A program made the position numbers and the translations under genes. The notes under the pieces were generated by a model. The model saw only the letters and a list, made by a program, of their open reading frames with translations, was not told where the DNA came from and did not search any database. A DNA stretch of 64,000 nucleotides from Datnioides undecimradiatus (lineage: Eukaryota; Chordata; Actinopteri; Lobotiformes; Datnioididae), in contig WARS01000011.1 in the NCBI GenBank assembly GCA_008933995.1, positions 17,567,516 through 17,631,515 of the forward strand, written 5' to 3'. Below are positions 39,240 through 48,200 of this stretch, one piece after another (the stretch's first letter is position 1; each line of letters starts with the position of its first letter).

Positions 39240-42200
39240 TCTCTGTATCTGTGTCTCTCTCTCCTCGCACAGCGGGTGGCTTGAGAGCTGAAGACCTCCT
39301 CTGCAGGTGCAGCCTCTTCCTGCTCTCTCTCTGCCTTTCTTTTACCATTTCCTCTGAAGATCACATTCATACCAGCACTCGTACATTCTCAAGTACAAAA
39401 GTTTCTCTGATGCCTGTTTAAACCCCCCCTTTTTTTATTCTTGGTCCTCTCTGTCTCTGCGTCTACGTGCATGCGAGTCACACATACACTCAAGAGCATT
39501 AAATATGCAAACACACATACTCGCCATAGACATGAGTTTAACCGTGAATTAACCTCCTAAATATCTTATTTTAAGCCTCAGATCTTATTTTAAAAATACT
39601 GTCACTTATTCTCCTTTTCCAACACTCTTTTTTTTATCATATATATCCTTATTATTAATACTTTCCTCATCGTTTCCAGTTGTTCTGTATGTCTGCGTTT
39701 GAGCTGCGGTGGACTCAATCGAGCCCCTCAGTCACACGGATGTCTCACAATATAGCACCATCTATTGGGCCTCTAAATGCGGTGCAGTCTGCCTCCGTGG
39801 TCCGTACACATGCATCTCTTGTGGTCTACAAAATGGCACATTTGATAAATTAAATAAGAGTTACACTGCAAATTGTGAAACTGAGTGAAACGGACGCTTA
39901 AATGGGTAAAATAAATAAAAGGAATTGAACAGACATAAACGGGGGAGAAGATGTTAGCCTTGAGTCCTTGGTTTATAGAATAAAGCTCGCTGAACAATGG
40001 AAATAAAATAATGGTCCACTCCTTCTTTGTGCTCCTCTTTCGCTTTTTTTTTGGTGCATTGTATAATTTTCTGTTGGTTGAACATCTTCAGTGTTCACTT
40101 AACTGTGAAATCACAATAAGATTAGACTAAGTTGATATTTCTGAAGAATGCAGAATGCGGTATTGCAGCAGAAAATCGCATTATTAATAAAATTGGATTT
40201 GTAATCAAACGGACAAACAAGATAGTATTAAACTGAGAACTGCTGCCTGTGTTTTGTCTTCTTGACGACAAAGAAGCGAAGTCGCACTGTCTCTCTCTTA
40301 CATCTGAATCCAGGCAGCTTAAACTCCTTATCATAAGAGACTGTCTCCTCCACAGTCCCTCTCTGTAATGGATGACTGACTCCGGTGCCAAACGCCTTCA
40401 CCACGTGATAAAACTCAGAGAAGAAACTTTGGTTATTCAAAACCAACTCGGAGGCTCTGGGCCTTCCAGCTTCAGTTTGCGTGGACTTCCGACCCCATCC
40501 TGGCAAACATAAACAAGGCTGAACGTTTGACCGATAAGGGAGAGCTCTGCAGGAAGCTTGTGGCTGAGCTCTGGTTCTTTGTAGTGTCTGCGAGGCCTCT
40601 CTCACCTCTCACCCCGTGACCCTTGTCAGAGATAATGCAATGTCATTGCCATGGAGGCCACTCCCCCGCCTCGTCCCTCTGACCAATGACAACCCACAGA
40701 GACGTCCCCCGTCCGCTTCGTGAGAGAGAGCCAACGCGTCCCGAGCCCTCAGCATCCACTGTGGGCAGGTTTCAGAAATGTACGCTTGGCATGTGAGAAA
40801 ATGATAAGGCAACGGTGGAAGTGCTGCTGTCTATCAGATAAAAATGTAGAAGATGTTGCTGGTTTCTATCAAAAGTCTCTGCCACTGCGGTATCCTCCCG
40901 ACGTCAGCTCAGAAGGTCTCCAGTGTTACGGTTCACGTCTCTCTTCTCTCACTAAAACATTAAGTTGAACCTTTATCACGCCTGACAAGACAACCGACCC
41001 ATCACTGAAACCTGCCCCCCTTAGTTACTGTTGCTACGCTTGTCAAGCTTCCCGCTCTTACGCCACACATCCTGCAGTTTGCAATGATAGCCGTGGCGCA
41101 TAATGACTATACATTACAGTGACCAGATTTCCTGGTTTGTCTGGGAATACCCCAGTTTCCAGCTGGTTGTCCCAACATTCACTCTTAAATTTTCATGGTT
41201 TTCACCAAAATTAAAATATTAATATTTGTTTACATAGACGTTTATCATGTTCTGTCCCATTCCTTAGAATCAAACCTAATGTAAAAAACATTAACGATTC
41301 ACCATGTGTAAGAAATCAATCAATCAATCAATCAATGAATTGATGCATCATCGTCCAGGCTGTTGCTAGCCTGATGCTAATGGTTAGCGGTCATGCCCAA
41401 GAGAAAGCTGGTCTTATCTAAAGCGTTAAACTCCTTCATAAGCTACACAGAAACTAAAATGCAGCGTCCATAGCATCCTGTGGAAAGTTGTACGCCAGTG
41501 TAAACGCCAGTGGTGTGTCCATGCGCGCACACGTGCATTAACGTGTGGCGCCATTAATGATCCAGGTTTGAATATAGGATTTCAAACCTCAGTCGATGAA
41601 AGCACACTTCTCATTTCTAGCTGTCAACTATTTGATGACTTTGCAACTGTTGCAGGCGTATCTTATGAGCCGTAGCTAGCGTGCGTTTCAAGCTAACTTT
41701 AGCCCCGTCAGTTACTAAAAAACGCTATCTCCAGCTAGCTTGTTTTAAACTCTCTGATTCAAGATGCCATCACTATTTGCAGGACTGTACCTGCTGTTCC
41801 TAAAGGCAGCTCGGCCCTGTCACAAGCGTGCAGGTAGCTGCAATGAGTTATTAAAATGAGCTATGTTGCATGATCACTGGTTACAGACCACCTGAACTGC
41901 AGTGCGCCTATAAACCTGCTTGTGTTCATGGACAGATCACCACCAGCTACGACCCAGAGACCAAAACACGCAGAGTCAACAAGAAAAGTCGGGTGTTTGT
42001 TCCAACAACCCCTGGTGCACGACGTGTACCATGAATTCATCCTATAAGGACGCCAGACTGCGCCACTCTGAGGTGCACAACGATTGGGAAAGATGGCGAC
42101 TTGTCAGTTACTGTCAGTTAATAGGTCATAAAGTTGCAGAGTCATGCTCACTATTACATCTATAATAGCAAAATAGCTGTGAAGGTCTGAAGATCAGGGG

Positions 42201-45200
42201 TCATCAGCTAAATATTTAGCATTGCAAGCAGTCGCTCTGTTGCTGCTGCCCAGTGATCATCTGTTTGGTTGCACTGTAAACGGTAAACGGCCTGTACTTA
42301 TATAGCGCTTTTCTAGTCATGTGACCACTCAAAGCGCTTTACACTACAAGTCGACATTCACCCATCCACACCAAACGAAACTAAGGAAGGAAACTAAGGA
42401 TGTCTAACCCATTCATACACTGATGGCGCAGCATCGGGGGTAATTTGGGGTTCAGCGCGCAGACCAGAGGGGCAGGGGGTTGAACCGCCAATCCTCGGAC
42501 GGGTGGACGACCCGCTCCACCACTGAGCCACTTGTGAATATTAACACATGCTAAGGAAGCAAATGAGATCTAAAAAACAAGGTACACGGAGCTCATTTTG
42601 TACCTTTCTGCGCGCCGCTGCTCAGCTGGGCTGCCGTTGATGCTGCCCTGCAGCAGCGTGAGGAAGTGGGACATTTTTGTCCAGAGCACAGGTTCAACAG
42701 GCAGACCGCATTTGGGCTGGATTGAGTGGATTCTCCCCATCTCCGCCGCGATCAATCTGCGGAGAGAAAACATTTTCTCAGATGAGCCTGGCCGACGCTG
42801 TTATTGCACAAACAACCATTATCAGAGTAGAAACACAACTCCCTTTCCATTTAGCGCTCTTATCTTGCTCTTGTCTTCCCAAAAAAAAGGGCCTTGTTGC
42901 ATTCGTGACCTTTTGACTTCTTGAGTGCTCGTTCTCGAGGCATCTTAGCGGTGACATAAAGTTTTCTGGGTATTCCCCACAAAAGGGTATCAGGCAGAGC
43001 GAGGTGATTGATGTGTATCGTGGCCCTGGCTGTTCAGCCTTGGCTGGCTGTGTTGTGTCCCACTGTCCTGCGCAGAGAATAATGACGCTGGCCTGTTATC
43101 ACGAGGATGATGAATGAAACAGGGGGCACGGCTGGAGATCATTGCTCAACATGAAACACGACTCAGCTGAAATAATTTTTTTTTTTTTTTTTTCTTCATC
43201 AGCACAAATGAAATACCCAGCATACACACACACACACCCGCACACGTGACCTCCAACCAACACCGTGGACTCTTTTCTCAGAAAACAAATGTTCAAGGCT
43301 TTAAATTCATCTGGATACTGATTTATACAGGCTGACCACTGAATGGACCTGACAATGACATCCACCAGCATTATTCGGCTATTATTGCACTTTCTTTGAC
43401 ACAGATGGCTTTGAATGGCAAACCTTAACACTCAGCGGAGCTTAGCCTGTGGTAACTGATACCCTAACTGACATTTTATGTTTCAATTTATAAGAAATAA
43501 TATTTTAAATAAGTCAGTAAGTGCCTGTAAAAATGTTTTAAAAGAATGATTAGTGCTATTCTGTATCTTTACCCTCACAGGTCAGTATGGCTAATTGAAC
43601 ATATTTTCATATTGTGATGTAATAATAAGTCATTCATAAGGCGTATTTGGCTTTCTTAGAGTAGAAATCACTAGACTGTTGGACAAAGGAGGGTTTTACA
43701 CAGCAAAAGGGTTTTAAAAATCATAAAATATAGCAGAAAATGAAAGATAAAAAAGGTTTTCAAAGCTTGAATTACGATATTTTTCAAATTTTCCCGCAAT
43801 AAAAAAGTCATTTTCTAAGTTAAACTTATAGAGTTCAGTCTTGTCTTTCACAGTTTCATTTAAAAGCCTCAATGTAAGCACAACTTTCAGATTTAAAGGT
43901 GCAACATGTGTGACATTTGCACCTCAGACCCAAACAGGCAGGTGCATCAGTAAAGTTTAAAATCATGTTTGTGCACAAACACACACACACACAAAGGAAG
44001 TGTGATGGCATTGTCTGCAACTTTACCATATTTTTAAATGGAACGTCATCTATGTTGTGCATTAAATCTTGACCTTTTGTAACGATGAACTCTTAAAATA
44101 TGTTAATTCTCATATCACCTTTGCCTCAGTTTTATTTTAAAATCACTATACTGGATGGCAGTCACTCCGCTGCTGCTTGAACAGACCAGTTTCCAGCTGT
44201 GAAAGTGCAACTGGGGGAACGTGAACCAGGGCAACCCATGCACGTCCATGCTCAGAACATTCAGATAAAACGAGATGAATGAAAACTTGAAAGCTGTTCT
44301 GGCAGAGACCTGTAGATGGAGGGCTGCCGGAGCAGCTCATCGTCCAGCACGGCTCCTCGAACAAACTCGTAGCAGATGCCATTCTGGAAACTGCAGTAGA
44401 TCTGCGGACCACACCCGTGTGCGTGGAAGACCTGGAAGATCTCCACCTCGCGACCCCTGTTCACGTAGAGCTCCGTCATTCTGCCGTACAGTCGCACCAG
44501 AACGCAACCGGGCTCCTGGAGAGAGCCCACGTAGCAGCCGATCAGCTGGTTGGTGAGGCCTTCTGTGAACGTCTGGGATGAGAAAGGAAATCAGGTAGAA
44601 CAAAACAAATGAAAGATCAGTTTATCAACAGTATGCCATACTTTAACATCTCCAAAGACACCATAACAGTTTAAAATTAACGCTGAATTAGTGGCTTTCC
44701 TAAACCTCAGGCCGAGTTACTGTTTATCCACTGCAGTCTTGAACATGGTCACACTCGGAGCTTTAGAAGGTAAATAATTGCAGCCAACAGATGCAATATG
44801 TTTGGTTTCAGGGCTCTGGATTACAGCTTTGGGTAGAATATCATTTTACAGGCTGCTAATTTACCACCGTTATGGCTCATTTCACTCAATTTTTTTTTTT
44901 TTTTTTTTTAACCGACCCTCTGTTAAAGATGGAAAAATAAACTATAAGAAACAGAGAGATCAGTTACCAGCAGTTGTGCCTTGGGAGGAAACTTGAGAAA
45001 ACACGTCTGTACTTTGCATCAGAAGACGTTTAATTCACGGCTTCTTAAACATGTAAAGATCATCACAGATGTTCATATGGCACCACAATGTGCAAGACAC
45101 AAAGGATCTGCATTAGAGGACGTACAAAGATCTTAAAAATACAAAAAACCACAAAATAGTTAAACTCAATGCTACTGAATGCTACAAGTGATAGTCCTGC

Positions 45201-48200
45201 TGTAATAGTTTGGTATATTCTAGGTTAACTTGCATAAACATTAGCAGCAAACTATACTAATAACGTGCAAGTGCCAAAGAATTGCACTTAAGCGCAGTTC
45301 CTGTTTACTTAAATGCACTTACTCACAGTCTGCCAACGTTAAAACAGAATATATTTAATAAATATTTATAAATAGACACTGAAATTGAAACAGTACTGTT
45401 ATAGTGTGCATAACTAAAGAGTAAGGAGAAAGCAGTGTTTTGGTTAAAATACTATGGTGTTAGTCATATTGCAAGATAATGCACAAGTCTGCATTAAACA
45501 ACCGGGCAGAGTGGGCAAATTCTAGTTTTCTGGTTTCTTTGTATCTTAGTTTACATCAGACTCGCACCTTGTGTTGTCCTTAATAAACATATGTTTATTA
45601 AAATCATTACAGACACAAATAAAACCTTTTTTTTTTACCACGTAGAGTTAGTCAAGCAGTTAAACCATCTGCTCCCTGTGGTTCTGACTTAACAATGAAG
45701 CTGCCATATGTAGTCTAGCGTTTGCATTGGGCTTATTAAGAAGTTGGAGGGCTGCAGGGTACGTGTGCACGGGGAGTGGGAGGTTGTTTGGCCCGAGCAG
45801 ACTCCTGACAGGTAAATCCAGCCATGATGATGTGAATAAGAGGAAAGTAAGCTGCCTGATGTGAACAGGACTACAAACAATAATGTAAAGAACTAAAGGA
45901 AAATAACTGATTTTGTTATTGAAATGAAACCTTTTCTCTAAAACGAGCTCTACTCTAAAACAGTAAAATGAATGTTAAATTAAAGCGGCTCGCAGACGCA
46001 CAAGCGTATACAGCACACGCCACTGCAGGTAAATGGTGGAATTGTTAATAGATGTGCAGCAGCGGAGAGCCAAACCTGAACTCGTTGATGTTAAATCACC
46101 CTTGCAGCATGGCCCTGCATTGCTGTGTCTGTATGTATGTGTGTGTGTGCGCGTGTGTACACAACAATACCACAGTGACCACTGTTTGCCTGCAAAGGCC
46201 TCATCGGACATTTGTTGTCAATCAGTGGTTTCTCACAGTCTCTCATTCTGTGCACACAGTCCCCAAGGCATTTTCTGGGCCTCAGATGGGTCCAGACTTT
46301 CTCATCTAGATGGAGAGTGAACAAACATGCCCACCTTGACATCTGTTCAAGTATTAATATGGCAGATGGAGGGCAGCTTATAGACTTTGAACTGGCTTTG
46401 ACATTGTTATCCAGTTCATTTTCACTGGGATTTGGATATTTCTGTTACATATTAACGTTTTATACATAATTAATTAAGTGTCGTTTGAACAAAAACTCAC
46501 TTTTAGTTGCTTTGCCTGCACGGGAACAGATCCCGGGGACTGTGCAACCCTCTTGGAAACACAAATTTGTGCCCCACAAGTCAAAATAAATCATGTAATT
46601 AAAATAACAGAAGCCAACTCAACTTTTAGAATAATTCACACATAAACACACTTTGTGATTTTTTTTTTTTATCCTGCTTAGTGGTCTGAACCTCTGCATA
46701 TACTAAACTAAGTGGGAATTTGGGGACTTCTCTTGCTTTTAGATCGTGTTTCCCAGATCCCATCTCTGTCACTGATGAGCTGCATCTTCAGCTGCCTTGG
46801 CTGGTGGCTGCAGGGACCACAGGCTGGTCCGGTGACAGATGTAAGTCATTTTGTTCAAACTAAGTTAAGGTCTACCCATCAACAGAATAAGGGTTTGAAA
46901 ACATGACCAGGCTGTCTTAACCACCATAAGTGTGTTAACCTATTCCCTGTTTTTAGTGCTAGCATTATTTCACATTTGCTCTGCATTGTTTTGTTTTTAA
47001 TTCCTTTTAACCTTAAAGCGAACATATTATGAAAAACAGTTTTTTTCTTGCCTCTACATATTTAAACTAGCCCCCCCTCAGCTGAACCAACTCAGAGAGT
47101 GAGGAAGGCAGACAGGTCCTGCATCGTCTCTGCAGCCCACCCTCTGGTAACATGGGGCTCCTACAGGCCGTTCAGATCCAGCTCCTGTCGTTACGTAACC
47201 ACAGGAGTGATTTACAGAGGCCGTCCTCCTCTGAGTGAAACCGCTGAGAGGGGGCGTTCATCCCGCTAGGTGAAGCTCTCTGTTTCCGGCGGTAAGCTAG
47301 CGGTGTGTGGCGATGTCGTCGGTCAGAGCCGGACATGCAGACTGCTCTGTTGTTGGTTGTAAACACCAACACAAATGCTGATATTCTGTCCCAGCCCCAG
47401 AAGACCAGAGGAGACCGTTTCCTCCGCTGTTCGCCGTCAGACTCTGGGTCGTAGCTACAGCGTACAGCCGCGGGCTGTTCGCCGGGAGCGGCAGCCATGT
47501 TGGATACCGGTCCTGCACCGCTCTGCACGCTGCCCCTCCATACGTCATTCAGGCAGCCAATCAGCGCAGCGCCTCATTATCATAGCCTCCCCCGACCAAT
47601 CAGAACTCTGCATAGATAATGACGGTAGAGAGTGGGAGACTGCAGACATCCAGGACCTGTTTAAAACAGCTTTCAGCTGCCAGAATATGTCCCATTTAAA
47701 GTGTATATCTCACACTCAGAGGCCTCATTGACATTTGGTATTAAAGTCTGATCTGTGTAGCATGTGACACATTATTCGCTTAAGGATAATCAAATACATG
47801 CACCAACATGTGCCAACATCAATGAGCAACAATGAGAGATATTTGTTTTTAACATAACGTACAGGTTGTTTAAATTTAGAGTGAGATCTAATTACTGTTT
47901 ATTTGTCTATTTTGTGTCATTAAAGCACCAGAAGCTGCATTATTCAGAACAGACCTTCATTTAACATGAAAGCAATAATGACAAGAGATGAATGTCATAT
48001 AGAAAGAAGTCAGTGTGTGTGGGGTCTGTGTAGGCACAGAGTAGCTGACACAACGGCACAACAACACATCCTTACAAACTGATAAAATAGTTTTAATACG
48101 CAAAAAATAAAAGTTTAATTACATTACATGTGCTGATCTTACATCAGGAGGCAGTCAGTGTCATTAAGTTTAGTAAGCAATGCCAAACTTAGTCAAATCA

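Larger units (their letters stand above)
36452..42603 (-). other. etnk: etnk intron 3
   Basis: A 6.2-kb intron. It includes a (CT)n tract at 39205-39236 in a C/T-rich region, an unexplained minus-strand open frame at 40228-40605, (AATC)n at 41316-41335, and a tRNA-derived SINE at 42282-42530. Confidence 0.7.

Noticed and set aside
38936..39421. Overlapping open frames of 110-145 codons on both strands
   Set aside because: They arise from the (CT)n tract and its flanks, giving Ser-Leu or Arg-Glu repeats.
42476..42530. A tRNA gene
   Set aside because: A and B boxes are present but there is no cloverleaf or acceptor stem; it is the head of a SINE.
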